The position numbers and the translations under genes were made by a program. Shown one piece after another: positions 15,754-23,809 of a DNA stretch of 24,287 bases. The first letter of the stretch is position 1; every line of letters begins with the position of its first letter. Location: assembly GCA_964537285.1 (NCBI GenBank), contig CAZHZT010000082.1, positions 1 to 24,287 of the forward strand. Direction: 5' to 3'. The stretch is from CAZHZT01 sp964537285. GTDB lineage: Bacteria > Bacteroidota > Bacteroidia > Chitinophagales > Saprospiraceae. The notes under the pieces are model-generated. The model saw only the letters and a program-made list of their open reading frames with translations. It did no database searches and was not told the origin of the DNA.

Positions 15754-16881
15754 ATGCGTATAGCGATCAATACAAGATTGTTAATTCCTGACAGGTTAGA
15801 AGGAGTGGGGCGGTTCACAGATGAAGTAGTAAAACGTTTGGTGAAAATGTTTCCCGATGATGAGTTCTTATTCTTATTTGACCGGCCATTTTCCCGGCAA
15901 TTTATCTATGGGGACAATGTTGAACCGCGGGTGGTTTATCCGCCTGCCCGTCATCCTGTGTTGTTTTACTTGTGGTTCGATTGGGGGGTAACAAAAGCTT
16001 TAAAGCAATGGAATGCTGATGTGTTTTTTTCTTCCGATGGTTTTTTGAGCTTGCGGACTAAAGTTCCTACCGTTTTGACTGTACATGATATAGCACATGT
16101 TCATTTTCCTGAACAGGTTGGCTGGATACAGCGACAATATTATAAATATTTTATTCCCAGGTTTGTAAGAAAATCCAAACGTTTAATCACGGTATCCAGG
16201 TTTTGCCGGGAAGATATAGCCCAACATTTTAATTTAGATAAATCCCAGATATTAGTAGCATGTAATAGTGCAAATGATCAGTTTAAGCCGCTTTCGGAAG
16301 AAGAAATTGAACAGGCTAGAAGGCGGTTTTCAGATAATAAGCCCTATTTCCTGTATGTTGGTTCTATCAACCCAAGGAAAAATATAGCGCGTTTAATCAG
16401 GGCTTTTGATCATTTCAAAACAACAGCTTCTGGTGATATATCACTATTAATTGCCGGGCGTAAAGGATGGTTGGTTGAGGATGTTCAGGAAGCTTACGAC
16501 CAGGCTGTTCATAAGGACGCTATTCGTTTTTTGGGTTATGTACCGGATGAAGACTTGCCTCTGCTTGTTGGCGGAGCATTTGCTTTGACCTATGTATCTG
16601 TATTTGAAGGGTTTGGAATTCCTCTTCTGGAAGCTATGCACTCAGATGTACCTGTTTTAACGAGCAGCTCATCGGCTTTGTCGGAAGTGGCTGGAGAGGC
16701 AGGCTTTAAGGTCGACCCTTATTCGGTAGAAGAAATTTCTGCAGGAATGAAGCATTTGTGGGAATCAAAAGTCCTTCGCTGGCAGTTAATAGAGCAGGGA
16801 AGATTAAAGCGCCGGGAATATAGTTGGGATAAAGCAGCAAAAGTGGTAGGGGAGGCTATTCGTTCGCTGAAGGAATTTTAG
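15754..16881 (+). CDS. Glycosyltransferase, GT4 family (GT-B fold)
   Basis: This is a 375-residue cytoplasmic enzyme. The N-terminal acceptor half starts MRIAINTRLLIPDRLEGVGR, with the Gly-rich loop of retaining GT-B enzymes, and includes TVLTVHDIAHVHFPEQ and SKRLITVSRFCREDI. The C-terminal nucleotide-sugar half has YVGSINPRKNIARLIRAF and FLGYVPDEDLPLLVGGA. The E-x7-E catalytic/donor motif is in FEGFGIPLLEAMHSDVPV, and SALSEVAGEAG follows. Relatives are mannosyl- or glucosyltransferases in cell-surface polysaccharide synthesis; donor and acceptor cannot be read here. cysS begins 49 bp downstream, so the two may be co-transcribed, although there is no functional link. Confidence 0.93.
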   Translation: MRIAINTRLLIPDRLEGVGRFTDEVVKRLVKMFPDDEFLFLFDRPFSRQFIYGDNVEPRVVYPPARHPVLFYLWFDWGVTKALKQWNADVFFSSDGFLSLRTKVPTVLTVHDIAHVHFPEQVGWIQRQYYKYFIPRFVRKSKRLITVSRFCREDIAQHFNLDKSQILVACNSANDQFKPLSEEEIEQARRRFSDNKPYFLYVGSINPRKNIARLIRAFDHFKTTASGDISLLIAGRKGWLVEDVQEAYDQAVHKDAIRFLGYVPDEDLPLLVGGAFALTYVSVFEGFGIPLLEAMHSDVPVLTSSSSALSEVAGEAGFKVDPYSVEEISAGMKHLWESKVLRWQLIEQGRLKRREYSWDKAAKVVGEAIRSLKEF

Positions 16882-16930
16882 TAAATTCGCATTTTCTTTA
16901 CAAACAGCCATAGAGAAATTGATCTTTATT

Positions 16931-18439
16931 ATGGAAAATAAATTATTTATCAACAATAGCTTAACGCGAAAGAAAGAAGAGTTTGTACCGATCCATGAAG
17001 GAAGAGTGGGAATGTATGTTTGTGGCCCAACGGTGTACAGTAATGTTCATTTAGGGAACTGCCGAACCTTTGTAGGTTTCGATGTGATATACCGCTATTT
17101 ACTTCACCTGGGATACAAAGTTCGCTATGTACGGAACATTACCGATGTAGGGCACTTAGAAGGGGATCAGGATATAGGCGCGGAAGATAAGATCTCCAAA
17201 AAAGCTCGTCTGGAGCAATTGGAACCGATGGAAATCGTACAGAAATATTCCAATGGTTTCCATGAAATGATGAAGATCTTCAATACCCTTCCTCCAAGTA
17301 TTGAACCATGTGCTACCGGGCATATTATCGAACAAAAAAACATGGTAAAAGCCATTATTGAAAATGGTTACGGCTATGAAAGAAATGGTTCGGTTTATTT
17401 CGATACGATTAAATTTATTGAAGACCATAAAGATACTTACGGAAAACTTTCTGGAAGAAAAGTCGAAGACTTGTTGTCGGAAACCCGCGATGATCTTAAA
17501 AATCAGGGAGAAAAGAAAAGTCCTTCCGATTTCGCTATCTGGATCAAAGCGGATCCCTCTCACATCATGCGATGGGAGTCAGAATGGTCAGATGGTTTCC
17601 CGGGCTGGCACCTGGAATGCTCGGCTATGAGTACAAAATACCTTGGGGAAACCTTTGATATTCATGGGGGTGGAAATGACCTGAAGTTCCCTCATCATGA
17701 AAATGAAATTGCCCAAAATGTAGGTGCCTGTGGGTGCCAGCCGGCAAATTATTGGGTGCATAGTAATATGCTATTACTCAACGGCAAGAAAATGTCGAAG
17801 AGCGATGGCAATAATATCATGCCACACGAGTTATTCACTGGAAACAGCGATCATGTATCCAAGGGGTACAGCCCAATGGTCGTACGCTTTTTCATGCTTC
17901 AGTCTCATTACGGAAGCACATTGGATTTGACGGATGAAGCATTGCAAGCCGCTGAAAAAGGTTTTAAACGTTTGATGGAAGCTAATGACGTTCTACAAAA
18001 GCTGGATCATCCCGGAAATGGAGCAGATAATGATTTGAATAAGGAAATAAATGATTTGACTGCAAAGGCATTTCAGGAAATGAACGAAGATTTCAATACC
18101 CCTAAAGCACTGGCGCGTTTGTTTGAATTGGTGCCTAAAGTTAATGGCCTGAAAGAAGGGCATCTTTCCTTCTCAGATTTGACAAAAGAAACTTTGGACG
18201 AACTAAAACAAACCTTCAACGTATTTATTTTTGATATTTTTGGACTAAAGGGGGAACAAGCAGAAGCCGGAGGCGACAACCAAGTCCTGGAAGGCTTAAT
18301 GCAACTGATTATAGAAATTCGTCAAGATGCCCGTAAGAAAAAGGATTGGGATACCGCAGATAAAGTGAGAGATACGCTGCAAGCCGTAGGTATTCAGATA
18401 AAGGACGGCAAAGATGGTACAAGCTGGTCGTTGAATTAG
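16931..18439 (+). CDS. cysS: Cysteinyl-tRNA synthetase
   Basis: This is a 502-residue class I synthetase charging tRNA-Cys. I start at the ATG at 16931 because MENKLFINNSLTRKKEEF matches the usual CysRS N-terminus; an in-frame TTG at 16919 is less likely. YVCGPTVYSNVHLGNCRTF holds the first zinc Cys and the HIGH-like HLGN. GFPGWHLECSAMS and FPHHENEIAQN provide further zinc ligands. KKMSKSDGN is the KMSKS loop. The C-terminal DALR-like helical domain ends with RKKKDWDTADKVRDTLQ. An insertion before KMSKS-proximal helices (HELFTGNSDHVSKGYSPM) is of the kind seen in Bacteroidota enzymes. All catalytic motifs are intact. Confidence 0.97.
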   Translation: MENKLFINNSLTRKKEEFVPIHEGRVGMYVCGPTVYSNVHLGNCRTFVGFDVIYRYLLHLGYKVRYVRNITDVGHLEGDQDIGAEDKISKKARLEQLEPMEIVQKYSNGFHEMMKIFNTLPPSIEPCATGHIIEQKNMVKAIIENGYGYERNGSVYFDTIKFIEDHKDTYGKLSGRKVEDLLSETRDDLKNQGEKKSPSDFAIWIKADPSHIMRWESEWSDGFPGWHLECSAMSTKYLGETFDIHGGGNDLKFPHHENEIAQNVGACGCQPANYWVHSNMLLLNGKKMSKSDGNNIMPHELFTGNSDHVSKGYSPMVVRFFMLQSHYGSTLDLTDEALQAAEKGFKRLMEANDVLQKLDHPGNGADNDLNKEINDLTAKAFQEMNEDFNTPKALARLFELVPKVNGLKEGHLSFSDLTKETLDELKQTFNVFIFDIFGLKGEQAEAGGDNQVLEGLMQLIIEIRQDARKKKDWDTADKVRDTLQAVGIQIKDGKDGTSWSLN

Positions 18440-18458
18440 AATTTTTTTTAAAAATTGT

Positions 18459-18491
18459 ATTAAAAGATGAGGCAGCCTCTAATCTTTTAAT
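18459..18491 (+). terminator. Hairpin after cysS
   Basis: ATTAAAAGAT and AGGC pair with GCCT and ATCTTTTAAT, leaving a small bulge and a 1-nt loop. It begins 20 nt after the cysS stop and 24 nt before the next ATG. The descending arm is T-rich (ATCTTTTAAT), consistent with intrinsic termination. A separate T8A5 palindromic tract lies at 18441-18454. Confidence 0.6.
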
Positions 18492-18514
18492 AAAAAATAA
18501 CTCTTTCTTTTCAC

Positions 18515-19576
18515 ATGAATAGATCAATTTTTTTAAAACCCTCCCTTCCAAAGCTTTTCTTTATAGGAATTGTCACTTTTTCTTTCCTGGTCTTGAATGG
18601 CTGCGATGGCTCTGACAGCGGTTCTTCTCAACCTTCAAGAGACGAAAAAAAAGAAACATCAAAGCCCAAGAATGTAAAAATACCTCGATTTAATCGAGAT
18701 TCCGCTTACGTTTATACCGAAAAACAAGTTGCCTTTGGCCCTCGGGTCCCCGGAACGGAAGAACATGTTAATTGCAAAAACTGGTTGGTCAAAAAGCTTT
18801 CTTCCTTTGGTGCTAATGTAATTGAGCAGGAGTTCAAAGCGGAGTTATATACCGGCGAATCACCTCAAGCATTTAATATAATTGGCCAAATCAACCCGAA
18901 TCACCCGAAGCGAATAATTTTAGCAGCCCATTGGGACAGCCGCTTCATGGCAGATCAGGATCAGGATGAAGACAGAAAAAAGGACGCAATTCTTGGGGCC
19001 GATGACGGAGCGAGTGGAGTAGGGGTGCTTCTTGAAATTGCCCGGAATCTTTCTGAAACGCCTATAGATATGGGCGTAGATATTATCTTCTTCGATGCAG
19101 AGGATCAAGGCTTCGATGCTCAAACAATAGAAGAATCCCAACCTGAATCCTGGTGTTTAGGGGCTCAATATTGGGCTAGAAACCTCCATGTAAAAGGCTA
19201 TAAAGCTAAATATGGAATTTTACTGGATATGGTAGGGGCAGAAGATGCGCGTTTCATCAAAGAAGGCTATTCCATGCAGTTTGCCCCTCGTCTGGTAAAT
19301 AAAGTCTGGAAGTTGGCAAAAGAAATGGGCTATGGAAATTATTTTGTGAATCAACAAGATCAAGGCGGTGTAACGGACGATCACGTTTTTGTAAGCACCA
19401 TTGCCCGTATTCCGATGATCGATATCATTAATCGCCCGGCTGGCACACAGACCGGCTTCGGCTCTTACTGGCATACTCATGATGATGATATGGATGTGAT
19501 CAGTAAGCGTACGCTTAGGGCGGTAGGGCAGGTAGTAATGGCTGCGGTTTATAATGAATCAATCGATGCCTTGTAA
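18515..19576 (+). CDS. M28-family zinc lipoprotein, probable glutaminyl-peptide cyclotransferase
   Basis: This is a 353-residue protein. The lipoprotein signal ends with the lipobox LNGC (Cys30), followed by a Ser/Asp-rich linker, so it is anchored in an envelope membrane and faces the periplasm or outside. The catalytic domain shows HWDSR (His139, Asp141), GADDGASGVGVLLEIAR (zinc Asp163/164), FFDAEDQG (Glu196), WCLGAQYWARN, YGILLDMVGAEDARF, GVTDDHVF and WHTHDDDMD (zinc His). The run WCLGAQYWARN ... LLDMVGA and the late DDHVF ... WHTHDD pattern match animal-type glutaminyl cyclases and their Bacteroidota homologues better than aminopeptidases. Such enzymes turn N-terminal Gln of exported proteins into pyroglutamate. 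Three signal peptides in this window place Gln right after the cleavage site. A plain M28 peptidase is the alternative. Confidence 0.83.
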   Translation: MNRSIFLKPSLPKLFFIGIVTFSFLVLNGCDGSDSGSSQPSRDEKKETSKPKNVKIPRFNRDSAYVYTEKQVAFGPRVPGTEEHVNCKNWLVKKLSSFGANVIEQEFKAELYTGESPQAFNIIGQINPNHPKRIILAAHWDSRFMADQDQDEDRKKDAILGADDGASGVGVLLEIARNLSETPIDMGVDIIFFDAEDQGFDAQTIEESQPESWCLGAQYWARNLHVKGYKAKYGILLDMVGAEDARFIKEGYSMQFAPRLVNKVWKLAKEMGYGNYFVNQQDQGGVTDDHVFVSTIARIPMIDIINRPAGTQTGFGSYWHTHDDDMDVISKRTLRAVGQVVMAAVYNESIDAL

Positions 19577-19649
19577 AAAGAAGAATTTGCGGGGAAACCC
19601 TCTGGAGGCTTCAATCCTCCAGAGGGTTTCTCCGCAAATTCTTCTTTTT
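19575..19649. terminator. 34-bp hairpin with A/T tails after the M28 gene
   Basis: Arms 19575-19608 and 19616-19649 pair at all positions except one G/T wobble, with a 7-nt loop. The left arm starts with A5 inside the stop codon and the right arm ends with T5, the form of a strong rho-independent terminator that could work in both directions. It isolates the M28 gene from the aldehyde dehydrogenase 75 bp downstream. Confidence 0.85.
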
Positions 19650-19724
19650 AAATAAAATGCTACTTCTGATTTCGCAATTTATTTGTAACTTTAGAAACTT
19701 GAATTGTGAAACATCCAACTTCTA

Positions 19725-21179
19725 ATGGTACCTGATAAATATATAAAAAATTACATCAACGGCGCCTTGGTTCCTCCCGACTCTGGCGAGTATCTTGATA
19801 ATATTAACCCATCGGTGGGAAGGGTGTATTCTTATATACCAAATTCCGAAGCTTCAGATGTTCAAAAAGCAATAGAAGCCGCAGAAAGAGCCTTCCCGGA
19901 ATGGTCGACAATGGGGGTGAGGAAAAGGTTTCGTTTGTTAATGCGTGTTGCGGATATTATTGAGCAGAATCTAACAGATTTTGCCAGAGCGGAAAGCCTG
20001 GACAATGGTAAGCCGCTCAGTATGTCTACCAGCGTAGATATTCCCAGGGCTCAAAGCAATTTCCGCTTCTTTGCTACAGCTATCTTACATCATGCTTCCG
20101 AATCCCATTTTATGGAGCAGGAAGCCATTAATTATACGCTTCGACGGCCATTAGGTGTAGTGGGCTGTATTTCTCCCTGGAACCTTCCCCTTTATTTGTT
20201 TACCTGGAAAATTGCTCCTGCGCTGGCCACTGGCAATTGTGTTGTCGCTAAACCGTCGGAAATAACGCCAATGACGGCCTACATGCTTTCAAAAGCTTGT
20301 ATTGAGGCAGGCTTGCCTCCTGGCGTACTCAATATTGTTCATGGAGAGGGAGGTAAAGCCGGGCAGGCTATAGTAGAGCATCCTAAAATAAAGGCTATTT
20401 CCTTTACGGGGGGAACTTCAACAGGAAAAAAAATTGCCCAGACGGCGGCTCCTATGTTTAAAAAGCTTTCCCTGGAGCTGGGCGGCAAAAACCCGAATAT
20501 CATCTTCGCTGATTGCGATTTTGATAATATGATCTTTCACACTCTAAGATCTTCTTTTTCCAATAACGGCCAGATTTGTCTGTGTGGTTCGCGCATCTAC
20601 GTTGAAAGCCCCATCTATGATCGCTTTAGGGATGAATTGGTCAAACGAACTCAGTTCCTTAAAGTAGGTGATCCTTTTTCAAGCGTATCAGACTTGGGGG
20701 CCATTGTATCTGAACAACATCTCGAAAAAGTGCTGAGTTATGTGGATCTTGCCAAATTGGAAGGCGGCGAAGTGCTTTGCGGCGGCGATCGGATCACGAT
20801 TAAAGGAGAGCTGGAAAGCGGCTATTATCTCCGCCCGGCAGTTATTGACGGCCTTTCCAATGAATGCCGTACGAACCAGGAGGAAATCTTTGGTCCGGTA
20901 GTGACCATTGCTCCTTTTGATACGGAAGAGGAAGCTTTAGCCTTAGCAAATGGCACACAATACGGTCTTTCTTCAACCGTTTGGACACAGGATATAAGCC
21001 GGGCACATCGAGTTGCAGAGCAACTGCAGGCAGGCATCGTTTGGGTGAACTGCTGGATGGTGAGAGACCTACGCACTCCTTTTGGTGGAGTGAAAAGCTC
21101 AGGTGTTGGTAGAGAAGGAGGCTGGGAAGCGCTTCGGTTTTTTACGGAGGCGAAGAATGTATGTATTAAGTATTATTAA
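19725..21179 (+). CDS. Aldehyde dehydrogenase, 2-aminomuconate / 2-hydroxymuconate semialdehyde type
   Basis: This is a 484-residue NAD-dependent aldehyde dehydrogenase. The NAD-binding half has GVVGCISPWNLPLYLFTWK, AKPSEITPMTAY and FTGGTSTGKKIAQ. The general base is in LELGGKNPN, and the nucleophile is the Cys of GQIC in NNGQICLCGSR. The segment GIVWVNCWMVRDLRTPFGG, then GREGGWEALRFFTEAKNVC, is the hallmark of the ALDH8 group. ALDH8 acts on 2-aminomuconate semialdehyde (kynurenine pathway) or 2-hydroxymuconate semialdehyde (catechol meta-cleavage). No other pathway gene is beside it, so the exact substrate is open. It has its own leader after a strong hairpin and is probably monocistronic. 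Confidence 0.92.
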   Translation: MVPDKYIKNYINGALVPPDSGEYLDNINPSVGRVYSYIPNSEASDVQKAIEAAERAFPEWSTMGVRKRFRLLMRVADIIEQNLTDFARAESLDNGKPLSMSTSVDIPRAQSNFRFFATAILHHASESHFMEQEAINYTLRRPLGVVGCISPWNLPLYLFTWKIAPALATGNCVVAKPSEITPMTAYMLSKACIEAGLPPGVLNIVHGEGGKAGQAIVEHPKIKAISFTGGTSTGKKIAQTAAPMFKKLSLELGGKNPNIIFADCDFDNMIFHTLRSSFSNNGQICLCGSRIYVESPIYDRFRDELVKRTQFLKVGDPFSSVSDLGAIVSEQHLEKVLSYVDLAKLEGGEVLCGGDRITIKGELESGYYLRPAVIDGLSNECRTNQEEIFGPVVTIAPFDTEEEALALANGTQYGLSSTVWTQDISRAHRVAEQLQAGIVWVNCWMVRDLRTPFGGVKSSGVGREGGWEALRFFTEAKNVCIKYY

Positions 21180-21207
21180 CCAATACTATGCATTGGGTGT
21201 AATATCA

Positions 21208-21374
21208 GCGATTCTCGTTTTGGAAATCCAAAACCAAATTTACGCCGCTTCGCGGCGATATTTTCTTTTGAGAGAGCCCCAAAGGGCTATTTTGCGAAGC
21301 AAAATAGCCCTTTCAGACTCCCTCTCAAAGGAGTTTCGCGCCGTAGGCGCGTTTATTTTTCAAAGCGAGAATCG
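21208..21374. repeat. Triple-hairpin repeat element (copy 2) with 9-bp terminal inverted repeat
   Basis: This is a second copy of the element at 7601-7744, in the same orientation. It holds hairpin A (CGCCGC-ttc-GCGGCG, 21243-21257), a central hairpin (perfect 21281-21295 with 21299-21313, loop GAA, outer stem decayed) and hairpin C (CGCGCC-gta-GGCGCG, 21337-21351). The body is enclosed by CGATTCTCG (21209-21217) and CGAGAATCG (21366-21374). The central loop GAA is the reverse complement of copy 1's TTC. The remaining 138 bp of this 333-bp gap, up to 21512, are A/T-rich. Near their end is a small TTAACT-tacg-AGTTAA hairpin at 21483-21498; I see nothing else there. Confidence 0.87.
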
Positions 21375-21512
21375 TTAATATAAGTACATAAGTCGGATGG
21401 CTCATCTTCATCACTCTTTTGGGTCCAGCCTAAAAAAGCCTGATTATTGTAGAAAAAATCTAGCGATTAGCAGAGAAATGCATTAACTTACGAGTTAAAA
21501 GACTTAAGTTTT

Positions 21513-22856
21513 ATGCAAAACCTTTTAATGAATAGTTTGCAGCCTAGTCCTCCCAGGCTTGATACGCTGACACGCTCCGAATTGAGTCATTATTTTCATC
21601 ATACCTGGAGCCTTTACGAGAAGTTGTTCTCCGCGATAAAAAATGATGAAAGCCTTTATTTAAAGCCCGATCCGCTTCGTAATCCGCTTATTTTTTACCT
21701 TGGTCATACCGCAGCATTTTATATCAATAAATTAAAAATGGTGGGCATCCTTGAAGAAGGAGTGAATGACCGGTACGATCCGCTATTTGCAATAGGCGTA
21801 GATCCGGCCTTACCCGAACACCTTCAGGAAATCAACAAATGGCCAGCAGTAGAGGCAGTGCGTGCCTACCGAAAAACAATCTTTGATATTGTAAATAAAG
21901 TAATTGAAGAAGCAGATTTGAGTGAAACCATCCACCGGGAGCACCCATTATGGGCATTGATGATGGGACTGGAGCACGATCGGATTCATTTTGAAACATC
22001 CTCGGTACTTATTCGCCAGATGGATGCTAATTTACTGGAGCGTCCCGATGATTGGGAATATGCACCTACTTATGGTACGCCGCCTACGAATAAATGGCTT
22101 GCCTTTTCAGGGGGAACAGTGAAGTTAGGAAAATCAAAAGAATCTACCATTTTCGGCTGGGATAATGAGTATGGCGAACTTTCTGTGAAGGTAGAGCCGT
22201 TTCAGGTCACACAAAACCTGATCACTAATGCAGAGTTTTTAGCATTTGTCAAGTCGGGGAATTACAATGATCCGCAATATTGGTCAGAAGAAGGCTTGCA
22301 ATGGAAGCAGCGGACAGATACGCAGTATCCCAAATTCTGGGTTCCTCAAGGGAAAGATTTCCTTTACCGTGCCATGTTTGATGAGATTCCTATGCCGCTG
22401 GACTGGCCGGTTGAAGTGAATGCACACGAAGCCTGGGCATATTGCAAATGGCGGAATGATGATTCACGTTTGCTATCTGAGGCAGAGTTTATATTGTTAA
22501 CTCGGCAGGGGCAGCCCCAGAGCTATGATCCTGCTTTTACGAGGGAGCATAATCTGAATATGTTTTTCGGTTCTCCGAGCCCGGTAGGCCATTTTAATGA
22601 AGATGATAATTTAGAGGTCAATGATTTGTACGGCAATGTCTGGGATTGGTTAAAAGATGACTTTTACCCGCTGCCTGGCTTTAAAGTACATCCTCTATAC
22701 ACGGATTTCTCGGAACCTTTTATGGATGCAGAGCATAGTATGATGGCAGGAGGATCTTGGGCTACTACAGGTACGGGCGCATCCAAATACTACCGCCTTT
22801 GGTTTAGAAGGCATTTTTACCAACATGCCGGTTTTCGATTGGCTCAAACCCTTTAA
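21513..22856 (+). CDS. ovoA: OvoA-type 5-histidylcysteine sulfoxide synthase without methyltransferase domain
   Basis: This is a 447-residue protein with two domains. A DinB-like N-terminal domain (about 22-172) carries HYFHHTWSLYEKLFSAI, LIFYLGHTAAFYINKL and EHDRIHFETSS. His65, His155 and His159 fit the three-His iron site known in EgtB/OvoA (H and HxxxH). A C-terminal FGE-sulfatase-like domain (about 190-447) has WLAFSGGTVKLG, WPVEVNAHEAWAYCKWR, RLLSEAEF, NDLYGNVWDWL and MAGGSWATTG; it ends YYRLWFRRHFYQHAGFRLA, as in OvoA. Such enzymes join the cysteine sulfur to C5 of histidine with O2, the first step to ovothiol. Full ovothiol OvoA proteins are about 700 residues with a C-terminal N-methyltransferase, absent here. 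The ATP-grasp gene starts 2 nt after the stop. Assignment to the OvoA rather than EgtB branch rests on the motifs recalled. Confidence 0.9.
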   Translation: MQNLLMNSLQPSPPRLDTLTRSELSHYFHHTWSLYEKLFSAIKNDESLYLKPDPLRNPLIFYLGHTAAFYINKLKMVGILEEGVNDRYDPLFAIGVDPALPEHLQEINKWPAVEAVRAYRKTIFDIVNKVIEEADLSETIHREHPLWALMMGLEHDRIHFETSSVLIRQMDANLLERPDDWEYAPTYGTPPTNKWLAFSGGTVKLGKSKESTIFGWDNEYGELSVKVEPFQVTQNLITNAEFLAFVKSGNYNDPQYWSEEGLQWKQRTDTQYPKFWVPQGKDFLYRAMFDEIPMPLDWPVEVNAHEAWAYCKWRNDDSRLLSEAEFILLTRQGQPQSYDPAFTREHNLNMFFGSPSPVGHFNEDDNLEVNDLYGNVWDWLKDDFYPLPGFKVHPLYTDFSEPFMDAEHSMMAGGSWATTGTGASKYYRLWFRRHFYQHAGFRLAQTL

Positions 22857-22858
22857 TA

Positions 22859-23809
22859 TTGATCCTTCAACATAAGATATTGATCGACCGCGCCCGCGAA
22901 GCGGGCGCGGAGGTCACCGATATCAGTCACTTAATTCAAAAAGATGCCGCTTTACTAGAGTATAATGACGTTTCGGAGTTGATTTTGGAGGGAGTGCCTT
23001 CTTCCTGGATTAATGAACGCAGTAAGTTTTACTGCGACAATAAACAACTGGCTAAAAAAGCTTTTCAAAAACTTGGCATTCCTTTCCTTAAAAGCATAGC
23101 TTTTACAGATCCCAATGCTCCGGAAGTGCTTGATTTTGTAGAAAATGGGCAAAAATATGTGGTCAAACCCATTGATAATTGCAATGGATTGGGGGTCGAG
23201 ACGAATATTGTGGGCATCGATATGGTTAAAGATTATTTCCACCGAAACCATGCATTGGATTCCCTTTTTTTATTGGAAGAGCAAGCAGAAGGACAGGATT
23301 TGCGGCTCCATGTTATTGATGGTAAGGTGGTGGCTGCTTGTATTCGCGAGCCGGCGTTTGTTGTTGGTGATGGCGAAAGAACCTTGGAAGCATTGATTGA
23401 TGAGAGACGAGCGATCATGCGTACCCAAAACCCTCGAAACAAATTGGAAATCGATGGCCCTACTCAACAGTTGCTGACTGAGCAGAAGCTTCAGCTCTCT
23501 GATGTCCCAAAGAAAGATCGAAAGGTGGTTTTGAAATATGTCTCAAACATGGGGCAGGGCGGCCGTGCCATTGATGTGACGGATGCTATTCACCCGGTTT
23601 TCCATGATTGGGCAGCGTCTTTATGCAAATACCTGGAGGTGGATTACATGGGCATTGATTTTATGACTACAGACTTTGTAAATGAGCCGGAGCAACATAC
23701 GATTATTTTGGAGGTGAATGCTTATGCGGAGTGGTTGCATCATACATTCTCGGAGGGCAGAACGCATGATGTAGCGGGGATGATACTGGGGGCGCTGTTT
23801 GATCGCTGA
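22859..23809 (+). CDS. ATP-grasp ligase, GshF/cyanophycin-synthetase-like
   Basis: This is a 316-residue protein resembling the ATP-grasp half of bifunctional glutathione synthetase GshF and cyanophycin synthetase. The preATP region includes INERSKFYCDNKQLAKKAF, where the DNK step is typical. Nucleotide-binding residues are Lys103 in VVKPIDNCNGLGV and the Glu140/141 region LLEEQAEGQDLRLHVIDGK. The REPAFVVGDGERTLEALID segment matches the 'VVGDG..T' signature of that family. Asp267 in MGIDFMT and Glu285/Asn287 in LEVNAYAEW are the metal ligands. It should form an amide or peptide bond through an acyl phosphate. It starts at TTG 2 nt after the OvoA-like stop; no ATG occurs in the first 120 residues, so coupling is likely. 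The partner substrate is unknown; a histidyl-thiol or cysteine conjugate is inference. Confidence 0.88.
   Translation: MILQHKILIDRAREAGAEVTDISHLIQKDAALLEYNDVSELILEGVPSSWINERSKFYCDNKQLAKKAFQKLGIPFLKSIAFTDPNAPEVLDFVENGQKYVVKPIDNCNGLGVETNIVGIDMVKDYFHRNHALDSLFLLEEQAEGQDLRLHVIDGKVVAACIREPAFVVGDGERTLEALIDERRAIMRTQNPRNKLEIDGPTQQLLTEQKLQLSDVPKKDRKVVLKYVSNMGQGGRAIDVTDAIHPVFHDWAASLCKYLEVDYMGIDFMTTDFVNEPEQHTIILEVNAYAEWLHHTFSEGRTHDVAGMILGALFDR

Noticed and set aside
21103..21378. 91-residue plus-strand reading frame after the aldehyde dehydrogenase motifs
   Set aside because: It overlaps the dehydrogenase 3' end in another frame and then translates the triple-hairpin repeat; not a gene.
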